Assembly: GCA_000708835.1 (NCBI GenBank)
Contig: DF237142.1
Location: forward strand, 88,537-152,536
Direction of reading: 5' to 3'
Origin: Klebsormidium nitens
Lineage: Eukaryota; Streptophyta; Klebsormidiophyceae; Klebsormidiales; Klebsormidiaceae
Length of the DNA: 64,000 nucleotides
Shown: one piece after another, positions 50,101 through 60,577 of the stretch
Position numbering within the stretch: position 1 is the first letter of the stretch
Layout: each line of letters begins with the position of its first letter
The notes under the pieces: generated by a model
Seen by the model: the letters and a program-made list of their open reading frames with translations, nothing else
Told to the model about the DNA's origin: nothing
Databases searched by the model: none
Program-made: the position numbers and the translations under genes

Positions 50101-53100
50101 AATCCTGTAAATCTCTCTTCAACATGTTCCTTCAACTGTACTCTCAACGAATTACGTGTCGCTTCAAAAAGTATTCTTCTGAGTATCTGTTCAGCGGATC
50201 TCTTCCACGTATCTCTTCAAACCATCTCTTCAACGTATCTCTTCAAACAATCTCTTCAAAATAATTCTTCAAAGTATGTCTTCAAAGCTCCACCACGCTC
50301 CCAGCAGCAGTTGCGACCTCTTTTCGTGCCGTCACCTTGTACGCCGCGGGCCGCAGCATGCCCTCGACGACCATTTGGTTGACCGGGTCGTCGTCCACCG
50401 ACAGGATCTCGTACTGCCCGTTCACGTCGAAGAACGACCGGTGCAGCCGCCCCGCGCCGTCCTCGAACCCCTCGCTCGCGCAGTGCCCCGTGATCTGCGA
50501 GACACGCGGGAGGAAGCGAATGCATGAATTTGCGAGGTCGCAATGGCTCCGAGGAGTCCGCCGACTTCTGTAAATACACGGAGCTTTGCGGCTTTCGAAT
50601 GCGTTCGACGGTTCTACCTAACTAAGCAGCGGAGACCGCATGAGAGAAATGGCTTTTGAACCAAGGCAGCACTTTTCCAGATCTCAGACTCCCAAAGAAC
50701 AAGTCTACATCTCGCCGAATGGTGCGTATGGTGCGAAAGTCTCGCTCTCGATGCAATCTAGACGTCATCGAGGCTATCTCGTTTCGCGCGCCGCGGCCGC
50801 CCCGCGCGCACCTGTTGCTTGAGCGTGTAGCCCGACGCGGACTCGCGCTGGAACTTGGTGAGCGAGCTGCGCGCGAACTTGGGCGCCGCCTCGCCGTCCG
50901 ACGCCGCCGAGTCCGCGCTGCTGCTCGCGCGCTCGCGCCGATCCGCCTCGCGCTGCGGGGAGGGCGCGCTCGGCGGGCGCGAGCGCGAGGGCTCAGGCTC
51001 CTCGGGGGCGCTCTCTTCCTTTTCGCGCTTGGGCTGCGGAAAATAAAAGCGGAAACGGGTGTGAAAGAGGCTTCGAGCGAAATGAGAGGAATCAGAGAAG
51101 TAAACGAAGGAAAACTCGAAGGCTTGCCAAGCCTGGAGGGTGATCAAGCAATCTTCCCGCAGGATTTCAACGTACGTAATCTCCGGGCGCTTCAAAAGCC
51201 AATCTGAAAAGATTGAACCATGAAACCAGGAGCAAACTGCTTGCCGCCTGGTTCACGGGCAAGGGAACCTCCGTCAGTTTACTTGCTAACTGTACGGTTA
51301 GCGAGGGGCGCGAGCGGCGTTACCTGCACGAGCGGCAGCACGAAAGTGAAGGCGGACCCCTCGCCGAGGCGTGACGTCACGGAGATGGAGCCGTGGTGCG
51401 CGCGCACGAGCGTCTCCGCGAGGGACAGCCCGAGGCCCGTGCCGCCGTGCTGCTGCACGATCGCGTCGCTGCCCTGCTCGAACGCGCTGAAGATATCGGC
51501 GATGCGCTCCGCGGGGATGCCGATGCCTGCCGACAAGGCGAAGGGAGAGATGCGGCATTATGTACCTCAGAGAGTTCGAGCAAGTTTGCCCAAAAGAAAC
51601 GTTGCCTGCCAGGAGAGAGGGGGGATAGAACCTGATAAGCGGCCGCAACTCGCTTAGGAGAGATGCCGATGTCTGCAAGCATAAGAGGTGCGGGCACAGA
51701 AGAATCATTGATGACCCAAAGTGGAACGAGGGCGCAGAGAGGGTTCAACAACGGCAGACGTATATCAGGTACGGCACACGATGGCCGCTTTCTGAATGTG
51801 CTGACTCCGTCGCAACCTCGTGGTCGCACCGGGCAGGAACTCTTTGCTTTCCGCAGGATCATGAGCCAGTGTTGAGCACGGAATCACGCGCGGCGACTTC
51901 ACCGAGGCCGCTCAAGAAAAGACTGCTCTTTGAAGATCTCTTCCTGTGACTGACCCCTCGCTTCCTCGCCGCCAGGAGCTACAGCGTCATTCGGCATTTT
52001 GGGTGTGCATCTGAACTCACACCCATCAACACATGCAGCCACGCGACGTGGCTCCGCCCGAGTTGGTTATCCGAGGACTCTGCACGCGCGCTCACCGGTG
52101 TCTTTGACGGTGACGGCCACGACGTCCTGCCCGGTCTGGTTCTTGCGCAGCCGCGCGCTCACGCGGATCTCGCCTGCACCGCCGACAGCGCGCGCACGAT
52201 CAGACTCAGCGGTTTAAAGATTGCAGAGCCGGAAAACATCACGATCTCTTCGTACTACAGCTTGGGAAGTAAGTTAGGTCGTTTTCCGCAAAGGAATCCA
52301 AGCATTCGCAACCCGGTGCCGAAGCGGCAAGGTTCCCTGCAGTGCATCACGATGAAGATTGCTGCAGGCATGGGCGCTCAAGGAAAGATTACTGTGCAAG
52401 AATGTGCAGCGGCGCGCTTCTCTCATATCCATCACGACGACCCCGGAATTGAAACAAGAATGGCTCTCCGCTCAAGTACTTATCTGCTTCTGAACGTGAG
52501 CTTTTGGCTCGACGACTCATCATAAACGACACTGATTAGGTCTGAGTCGTATGGCCGGAAGTGCACTCAACAGCGCAGGTGACGATGCTCAGGTGTCGGG
52601 GTTGACACGGACAAAAGAAGTCCGCTTAGCCTCGGAAAAATCAAACCCCTCAATCAGGTTGAGGAGTTTTGAACACTTGTTTTGGGTCCGTGCCTTCAGG
52701 TTTCAGAGCGGGGCGTGCGTGGGAGTGCGCTGACCTTCGTCGGTGAACTTGGCTGCGTTGCCCACTATGTTGTGCAGCACCTGGATCAGCCGCGCCGGGT
52801 CGCACTGCAGCTCCGGCAAACCCGCCGGCACGTCGTTGTGCAGCTGCAAGCAGGCGAGAGCGGGCGGCTGGGAACAGCACTGGGCGGAAAGTACACGTGG
52901 GCACAGTTGACGACTAAGAGTCTTCATAGAACGGTTTTGAACAGCCGCTTCGAAGGTCGAGTCAAGAGACATTCCTGTGTGTGTACTGAGAAGACCCCGT
53001 CACGACCAGATGCCAAAGTGCAACTATAGGTAGGAAGCTTCACGCTTACACAGCACCGCCGTGAGGCGTGGAAGCCATAACTTTGTTATCTATACTTTCA

Positions 53101-56100
53101 AGCCTTGCAGCTGATTTTGCAGCTGGTTTTGGGACTCAAGGCGCCCCAATCAAACCCTCGGTATCCTTTTTCAAACACCAACCACCTCTACTAGGGCGGG
53201 GGGTAAAGGGCAGGACTATTAAGGGACACAGTGGCGTGCAAGGCAGGTGATTCGCAAGTTCCGTTCTCCTGGTTTCCGTTCCGGCGCGCACCTTGACGGA
53301 CCACTTGAGCGACGGCGTGGTGAGGTCCAGCACGTGGTCCACGCACGGCCGCAGCTTCACGCGGTCGTACCGCAGCACCAGCGGGCCGCTGCGCGCGCTG
53401 CTCACGTCCAGAATGTCTGCGCGCCAGCAAAGCGGAGCGAACGTCAGGCTTACGGTCTCCTTCCTCTCTGATCAACCGGCTGGAACGTGCTGCCATGAAA
53501 AGGCTTCTCGAATTGCTCCAGACGGTCAAAGGTCTGGAGATGCAAGTCCTCGACCGGTGCTGCCGTCTCGTGTGCACCTCAAAGCCGGGACGATGGGCGC
53601 TGGGCGCTGACAGCGTTGGGGATAGCTGGACTCTGCGTCAAAGCTGCACTAGGCTTGCCGCACTATCTGGCCGCTTTTGTATTTTCGGAACTCATTTCGA
53701 CCGTTCTCTTGCGAGGGTGTCCGTGTGAGCCAGATACCGGGATTGCCCTCAAACAGTCCGCTGACCGAGAATGTGTGCGCAGCTCCCGCAATCGCCTCCT
53801 TTCACATCTCTGCTGCCCAACAGTCACTCCGCGAGCCGTGCTTGAGAGCCCGCATACACCACACCCATGAGAAAAGCCAACCAGCTTCCGTGCCCTGGCG
53901 ATCCGCTTGTTTCCGCTGCCGTTCCGGTGCGGGTGGCTCACCGTTGACGAGGTTCTGCAGTCGGTGCCCGCTCTTTTTGATGGTCCCCAGCGTGTGCAAC
54001 AGCACCTCCGTCACCGGCCCGCACGACCCCTGCACAACCCACCCGCGCCGTCAGCACAGTTCCAACCATGAGGGACACAGGTAAAAGCGTCCTCTCCTAC
54101 GCCGTAACTGATTCAGGCGCTCTCTACTGTACCACTTCCGGCGCCTTTCGCGCTCGATGGGAGCTGGACCCATCAAGTGCGTCACGCCAACCTCTGTCTT
54201 CAGTGTTCCAAAGCCTCCGATCGTCATCTGTTTGCGCCTCGCGATACGAAGCTAGTGTTCGCGCACAATCCCTCGTGTAGCCGAATTGTTCCGTACCCTG
54301 TCCGGTCAATCTCACAACACACTCGCGCGCGCGCGTTACCTGCAGGACGGTGTCGGAGAGGCCGATGATGCCGTTGAGCGGCGTGCGCAGCTCGTGCGAG
54401 ACGGAGGCGAGGAAGCGGTCCTTCTGGCTGACCGCCTGCCGCAGCTCCGCGATCAGCGCGTTCTTGCTGTTCTCCTCCTGCACCGCGGCCGCCGCGCGCC
54501 GCTTCTCCTCGATGCTCAAAAAACTGCCCTCCAGCAGCAGCGCGCTGAACACCACCTGGCAATACAAGAAGGGGAGGAAAAGGGCGTCGCGGCAGGCTCG
54601 CCGGGTGGAGAAGAGCAGGGCCGGAAGGGAAGACGGACGGAGGCGCGAGGGAGTCGCACGAACAAAGGAGAAACCAGAAAGACGGCGGACATACGTTCAG
54701 ACACCACTAAGCGGCGGTGTTTGAAGTCGGGGCCAGCCTCGCAGCTCTTCGCCGCTTTCGATAGCGGAAAGCCTCTTGAAAGAAGGACGCATTTCCAATG
54801 GAAGGGAGTCGCTCTTCACACAGTTCCAGGATTCTGTGATTTTGTCCTTGTGTAGAAGAACATCTCAAGAGATCGTTGCGAATATGTTGGAAACCATTAT
54901 CTGGGTTGCACTGGGCCGTTTGTAGCTGGGATTGCATAATCTCTGCCTTTTACTGGGTTCCTGGTAAGCTGCACCGCAGCAAGCAGTGCCGGCTCCAGAC
55001 GCTGACCTTGGCGGAGAGGTCGCCTGCGAGGTAGAGGTACGCCTCGGTCTCGGGCGTGATGACGTGGAGCGCGGAGAGGGCCCACACGAGCGGGAAGATG
55101 TTCCACGTGAACACCATGTGCGCCTGCAGGAACTGCAGGTTGCGGTAGCTCGCCAGGTCGCGCGCCTGCGGAGGAGCGAAGGGACACCGAATCAGTGGCC
55201 GTACGCAAACGAACGACGGAGCGGCGCCGAGAGGCCGTTCCGTATCAGCGCTGATTGGACGCGAACAAGAGTGGAGTCAATTTTGGCTAGATATGGCCTT
55301 GAAAGGTTCGACTTGGCATCTAAAATCTCTGCAAAACGTGTGCGGGCTCAAGCCGCCAGCAAACACTACCCTCAGCAACAGCCGTCAGCCCTCCTCCCTG
55401 GGTTCGGCCATCGATCCCAGTAACCTGAAAAGTACGGCCGTCCGAACCAGCAAGGAGCAATTCGTGCGCCAAACAAGGCGTGCCGTGCTTGTCAACAAAG
55501 TATGCGCGGGAAAAGCTCGCCACTGAGACTTCCTACTAACTGGAACGTCCCCGAAAAGCGCCAAGAGCATTTGCATTTGTGTCTGGCTGGGGCGTTGCTG
55601 GCGCACCTCGCGCAGCGCGCTGCGGAACATGTTCCACACGAGGACGAGCACCGCGAGGAACGCGGCGCAGGAGCACGAGATGGCGGCGGCCATGACGGGC
55701 CACGACGGCGCCAGCGACGCGGTCAGGCCGGTGGCCAGCATCAGCATGTCGTACAAGACAGCCACGACCACCTGCCGGGCAATGGGGAACTGGGGTTTAG
55801 TGACGGCACAAGACGGCAGAGGAAGCGGTACCGGGGGTGTCAGGATCCGGGTGGGGGTGACGTCATGGTGAGGGGCACTGAGGGTGAGACGACGAGAAGC
55901 AACGGGTGGAAGGTTGTCGTAAGCTCGTCCCAGCCGATCCCTGACATGCCCGGGCATCCGAACGGGGGATGGTCACCCCGGCAGCAGGAGGGGGATCATC
56001 CACACCGTGCTCGCCCGACAGAAGCCTGCCCGTAAGAGTGAGTAAGGGCAGACCAGGAACGGCGACAAGAAGCGCCACGTGAATCTTGCAGAAGGGCGAA

Positions 56101-57838
56101 GAGTGAGGAGCGCCCGGGACGAGTGGCACCCTGTTCCCCTGACGGGGCAATCGTGTCAGCGACCATGTGGGCGAGCGTGATCTGCGGGCCGGCGCGCAGC
56201 TGACCTGGGGGCTGGTGAAGGAGGAGATCTTGGCGGCCATGAAGATCATGGTGGGCGTCGTGTGCAGCCACTGCACGTAGCGCACCGGGAAGCAGGGCCG
56301 GCCAAAGAAGTCGAGGACAACGGGCGTGGCGGAGTAATACAGCAGCATGTTGGTGCTGAATGCGATTGCGTTAATGTAACACACCAGGAACGCCTGCGCA
56401 CGACAGCCGCGACGAGTCAGCACAGCAGCAGCTTACGCTCACTCAGATCTTGATCTGCCCTTGCTGGCGGCAAAGCCCGGAGTCTGCTGAGTGGCGATCT
56501 AATGAGAGAAGGCTGCTTACCGCGGTTCTCTTCTCCTTGTCGGTGCGGCAGATGAGGGAACACGTGAACAGGATGAATGCGCAGCCGAAGGCGACCATGC
56601 CCACCTGCGGGGGCAAGGAAGGATACCGTTTGTTATAAGAGCATGGCAGGAAAGATCTTCTTTTGAAGCGTGTGCTGGAAGCTTCTTTCCAGTGGGGCCG
56701 AGCTACTGCCTCATTCGCGGACCGGTCACTTCCTTGGGCCGCACTGCCGCTTACTGCTTCGTTACTGCTGCTGCCAAAGACATCTTGCAAGCCCTGTGAG
56801 GTGCCACAAAGTGTCGGCCTCTGGCCTCAGTAAGCCCGCAGCAGTGACCGGCTTAGCTACAGCATGCCTGGCCCTCCTCTCATTGACAGGTGCTCAGATG
56901 AGCGAGCTACTTCCGAGCTTCTTCCAAAGGCGTTTTGTGATCTCTGCATCCACTGACGTTTACCCCCTAAGTCTCATAGCCACCCCCTGTGAGAAGAATG
57001 GGGGATTCTGACCTCAGTAGAGTGGCGCGTTGGGTCGAAGGGCGCTTGTCTGCCGGCTGGCGGGTGCCACTGGCGCAGCAGCAGCACCAGGACTGCAAAC
57101 GTAGCCACCAGTGCGCTCACGCTCGATGCGATCAGCCAGGTGCGGGGCGGCTTGCGCAGCGAGCGCTCCTGCGCAGAACAAGGTAGGCATGAGCTTTTGG
57201 GACAGTTCTCGATGCAGCTGAGGATTGGAGGAGAAGGCGGTCTCGGAAGCTCAGCAGTCCAGCTTTCCTGATCCTGGGTTCTGACTACGCAACATGAGGG
57301 TAATCTACCCAAAGGTATGCAAGGAGCCCTCCCCAAGCAGGCTGGGGTCTTCAGCAGGCTGACAAGCCCGCGAGCTAGTCCTTCTACTGGGCATGGAAAC
57401 GCGTCGTGCGTTTATTGACCACAGGAAGCTGGGCTGTCCCGAGCTCGCATCTGCCACGCAGTGTGCCCTGATTGCCAAAGACCAATTGCAGTTCACACAA
57501 CACTTGCTGTAACTAGTAGCCCCAGCCCTGCCCTGCCCCTGCCTCCACCATGTGACCCCTCATCCTGCACCACAGTCTACCTCCCGTTAAGTCTTTTGCC
57601 CCTGCTGTTCCTGCTTGACCCTCAGCTCCCAGCCGGCGTGGTCCTGCGCTGCCCCACATCTGAACCTGCCTGTCCCTGCCCCCTGCTGCTGCCTGCCCCT
57701 CACCGAGTCTAGCAGCTCCAGCAGTTGCGGGACAGCGCCGCGCGGCACCGGCACCACTGGCGAAGGCGGCCCTTCCTTTTCCCCCTCCTGCGCTGCGGGT
57801 GGGCCCCCCGGCGGCGTGCTGGGGACCTCGTCAGCCAT
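41198..57838 (-). CDS. HKR: Histidine-kinase rhodopsin guanylyl cyclase (two-component cyclase opsin) with C-terminal SAM domain
   Basis: Coding exons (minus): 57838-57704, 57168-57013, 56604-56521, 56393-56205, 55771-55607, 55165-55007, 54555-54340, 54029-53942, 53416-53292, 52843-52735, 52173-52096, 51526-51324, 51033-50812, 50494-50336, 49865-49755, 49193-49068 (GC donor), 48614-48438, 47739-47605, 47173-46993, 46667-46519, 46156 into the N gap and out to 44188, 43827-41971 and 41320-41198. The first 20 exons give 989 codons exactly in phase. Domains: extra helix 55-80; seven-helix opsin 98-305 with retinal lysine K296 (GDLSAK); HisKA H350 ([10 protein letters not shown]), N-box [17 protein letters not shown] and GGTGLGLS boxes to 569; receiver 673-790 with D677-679, D723, S753 and K775; class III cyclase 835-1010 with metal D841/D885, purine E881/C950, and N957/R961; a disordered Ser/Pro/Arg-rich tail; and SAM ([17 protein letters not shown]...[20 protein letters not shown]). 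Total is about 2,300 aa. Chlorophyte 2c-Cyclops share the core order and are reported light-inhibited, ATP-dependent guanylyl cyclases. Confidence 0.9.
45366..45932. other. Assembly gap (567 N) inside the cyclase-opsin gene
   Basis: An unbroken N run, with isolated N at 45271 and 45283, in a GC-rich part just after the cyclase domain. The frame entering the gap (from 46156) and the frame leaving it (to 44188) differ by one base, so the gap length is wrong or an intron lies within or near it. Confidence 0.99.
46643..46790. repeat. Tandem copy of the acceptor of cyclase exon 20
   Basis: ACTTGACGCCGATCACGCCT followed by GCGCGGCGCGG at 46650 contains the exon 20 start and intron end. ACTTGACGTCGACCACGCCT followed by GCGCGGCACGG at 46754 is a close copy 104 bp further into the intron. 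Confidence 0.88.
47125..47425. repeat. Three tandem copies of the 5' part of cyclase exon 19
   Basis: GTGGCCCGCCACCACCATGT followed by ACGCGTCG at 47132 is coding (the AYMVVAGHD segment). Copies at 47251 (GTGGCCCGCCAAAAGCCATG then TACGCGTG) and about 47385 (CATGGCCAGCCACCACTCTA then TACGCGTC) lie in the preceding intron. Spacings are about 119 and 134 bp. Confidence 0.88.
49598..49790. repeat. Tandem copy of the donor end of receiver exon 15
   Basis: GCGCGCACCTCGTATCCGGA followed by GAGGCCCGGCATC at 49747 is the exon end and donor in antisense. GCGCGCACCTCGTATCCCGA followed by GATGCCCGGCATC at 49599 is a near-identical copy 148 bp into the next intron, donor included. Confidence 0.9.
50170..50286. 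repeat. 13-bp minisatellite in cyclase-opsin intron 14
   Basis: Nine 13-bp units with consensus GTATCTCTTCAAA. The six at 50209-50286 are in exact register and the three at 50170-50208 are more diverged. It lies between the two exons of the N-terminal half of the receiver. Confidence 0.9.
51510..51685. repeat. Tandem copy of the acceptor of histidine-kinase exon 12
   Basis: GGATGCCGATGCCTGCCGAC at about 51515 holds the exon 12 start and intron end. AGATGCCGATGTCTGCAAGC at 51661 is a copy about 146 bp into the intron. A weaker one (GAGATGCGGCATTATGTACC) lies at about 51548. Confidence 0.7.
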
Positions 57839-60086
57839 GCCTGCGGGTGTCTATGCAAGGTGGCGCTCCCGTGCAGCACAGTGCGGTGCAGCACGCGTGA
57901 CCTCACCCCCAGTGACCTGCGCCCGGGGGCGTCGCTGCATCGCCCCAGCTAGCTGGCAGCGCGTGATTGCAGGCCGAGAAGGACGTCATCACTGGCTGCC
58001 TAGCGGCCCCCGTGAGGCGGCGGCCCTGCCACGCAGCAACACTGTGCCTGAGCCCGCCACAGGGGCTGCGCACAAGCTTGCGGGCAGTGTTACGGGCTGC
58101 TCTTGGCCCCCTGCCACACGCTCGTTGTGCTTGCGATCTCTCTACTTGCAACCTCTGCCGGAGGGCCTACCATTCTTCGCTGCCAATTGTGCCACTAGTG
58201 GCTGCCAACCGTCTCATGCTGGGGGAGAGCTGGGCTACTCCGGCTTTGCCAAAACTGGCCGAGAGCAGTACAAGTGCTGTCCTTGGCACTCGATCATTGC
58301 GGCTTGACAAGCGTGGGACACGTTCTGTCTGAAAGATTGCTGATGGATCAGTCCGACAAAGCATTGCAATGCCTCGTTGTCAGATACACGAAATGCCGTT
58401 GATCCTTGCTACGACAGCCTAGAATCAGCAATTGCGTCAGAGGGCATCGCAATGCGGGTAGTGACCATAGTCAGCCTGACCGTCGGCCGGCTTCTTGGGA
58501 GCGCTCTCAACTTAGCTATCCTACCTAGTCCTACTTGAAAATCCTTCGTTATTTCGTAAGCCAAAGAGGCGAACCAGGGCGCCGGCCTGACGACAGGATA
58601 ACGATCTAGGAAGTTCACAGATCTCAGAATCTCATATACCAACCTGTCTGACTACAGTATCAGACTTCGAAGTACTTAGGTCCTATACAGCTGCCATGGA
58701 ATGATGCACAATTAAAAGGATAAAGTCTCCAGGCTGCGGCGCATCAATGATCAGATGCAAGCCTCTTCTGAACAGAAAGCTCACCTGGATCCCTACGTCA
58801 GCTTGTCAGATGCAAGATCCGGCAGCCGGGCAAAATGATTGTGTGAGGCAGGCTTGAAGTTGAGGCTGAGCTTTGATCAGCACTCTGCAGAGAATACTCA
58901 ATACCGGTACTAGGTAGTCCTACACACCTACGGCACCTACGGTATTAGGGTCATGTAGAGGTACCCGTACCGATTGTCCGGTTGGGCAGCTTCATTTTAC
59001 TAATTTATTTCGTTTTCGTACCAGGCAAAATGACTTGCAGATTTGAAATTCGAAATTTATTTTACATTCAGATTTTTGGGCAAGTCGAAAAAATATATTT
59101 TTGCCCAACCGGACAATCGGTACGGTAGTCTTGAGTGTACCTTCCTAGTACCTAGTACCTAGTGTACCTATTTTCTGATTTTTCTTATCTTTTGTCTGAG
59201 TCGGAACTTGGAAGTCCTGACTTCTGACCAAAAGTCAGTACTGTCAGTGTCAGGAGTCAGGAGTCTACCTACTCAGGATACCGTACATGCGGTATCTGGA
59301 TTCTGATCGTGTAGAACCGGCGAGGAACTCAATCGGCCCCGGGACGTCGTCTGACTGGTGTCCCGATCACATTCTTACTGTCTCCTAAGTCCTGCCTCGG
59401 AGTCCTGTGCGGGTTGCGGCGAGCCATTTCAAAACATCAATTAGACAATCGGGGGCTACCTAATCCCCGGTGGCCAGTTTACCATCTGGCACCCTACATC
59501 TGACAAAGAAACGACAGCCCTGAGCCTAGAACTTCGAACTTCGAAGGACCGACAGACTGTGACGGATCGCGATCATTGCTGCCTGACATCAGATTCAACA
59601 GAAAGTGTACGGTGCCTAGCTACCTACTACCTACGAGCTTCAACTGGTACCGTACTACAAGAATCTTGAAGTACCTACGGTTACTGTTGGTACAGTACCA
59701 ACGCCGGCAACTACCTACCTACGGTGGTTATTAAAGGGTGAGCTGTACATTCTGAGTCTCGAGACCTGACCAAACACCTCGGTAACCGCTGTTTGACTGC
59801 ACCCAAGAATGAGAAATTTCATCGGACGGATAAAACATAGCAGATTGTAGAATCCAATTCCAGGGTTCGAACAGAGGTAGACCGGGGACCCTACCATAAA
59901 AGTCGGAGCACGACTCGGACCTTCAAAATTGACCCGGACGCGGTCCCCGCGGTCGCGCGAAATTCCACTCTAGTAAGAAATTTCGTCGCACCGTAGACTG
60001 CCGACTTGCTGCCGACACTACGCAGAATTCCGTCAGGTTCTTGCGGACTCCAGTCTGCATTTCAGTCCTAGTCTGCATTTCAGTCC
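57839..60086. other. Intergenic upstream of the cyclase-opsin gene
   Basis: This is the presumed promoter side of the opsin gene, then repeat-rich DNA up to the retroelement. It contains the inverted-repeat element at 58965-59125 and degenerate TACCTAGTACC and ACCTACGG repeats at 58905-58950, 59130-59175 and 59620-59720. The GTTGGTAC-A-GTACCAAC palindrome sits at about 59686. No gene was recognised. Confidence 0.5.
58965..59125. mobile_element. MITE-like element with 24-bp perfect inverted ends (161 bp)
   Basis: The left end (58965-58988, starting CCGTACCGATTGTCCGG) is exactly inverted at 59102-59125. The interior is AT-rich with ATTTATTT tracts and no coding frame. A TA follows the right end; the left flank is TAC. 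Its CCGTAC terminus matches the element at 34345. Confidence 0.8.
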
Positions 60087-60087
60087 T
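60052..60087. repeat. 18-bp direct tandem repeat abutting the 5' LTR
   Basis: AGTCTGCATTTCAGTCCT occurs twice without a gap, at 60052-60069 and 60070-60087. The last T overlaps the first base of the proposed LTR. Confidence 0.8.
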
Positions 60088-60466
60088 GTAAGAAGTATGT
60101 AGCACGTGCATCATTGTTATTGCATATTCTGGCGCCACGACACCTATACGGTTGACGTGGCATATCTGCACCGTTCGATGCGTACCTGTCGCCATAGCCT
60201 AACGGCTACTTGCTTGCATTTGTCCGTTAGGGTTGCTGCTTTCTTGCGAGCACTGCTTTGTTATGTTCTCTTGCACCTTGTGACTGGAGCTACGGCTCAC
60301 CTATAAAGGTGGACTTCTCCACCGTGTAAGTCCTCATTCCTGGTTTCCAAGTTTGAGGCATCCAATCTCTAGCAAGTTTCTCAACTCCCGAGCTCCGCTC
60401 TTCCCGCTAAGCTCCCTACTAGTGTATAAGTCTCCAATTTCCTTGTGAAATTAGCCTGAGATTACA
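60087..60466 (+). repeat. 5' LTR of the Ty3/gypsy element
   Basis: It starts TGTAA and ends TTACA (5-bp inverted ends), 380 bp long. It contains a TATA-like CTATAAAG at 60301 and a small hairpin GGTGGA/TCCACC just after it. One base past its end lies a primer-binding site. The 3' LTR is outside the window, so the left edge rests only on the TG...CA rule. Confidence 0.65.
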
Positions 60467-60467
60467 T

Positions 60468-60479
60468 TGGTATCAGGGG
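60468..60479 (+). other. Primer-binding site (initiator tRNA-Met type)
   Basis: TGGTATCAGGGG directly follows the LTR. TGGTATCAGAG is the usual complement of the 3' end of plant initiator tRNA-Met, so the first nine bases agree. Confidence 0.8.
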
Positions 60480-60577
60480 TTTAGTTTCCTTCTCTCTCTT
60501 TCCCTCAGCTCACCTACCTTCCTCTCTGCTCTTCCCTCCAATTCTGCCTTCTCTGTGAACTCTCCTCTTCCAATGCC

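Noticed and set aside
59860-59880. GGGTTCGAAC resembling a tRNA B box
   Set aside because: The following bases do not fit the T-arm consensus, and no matching acceptor stem or A box lies upstream.
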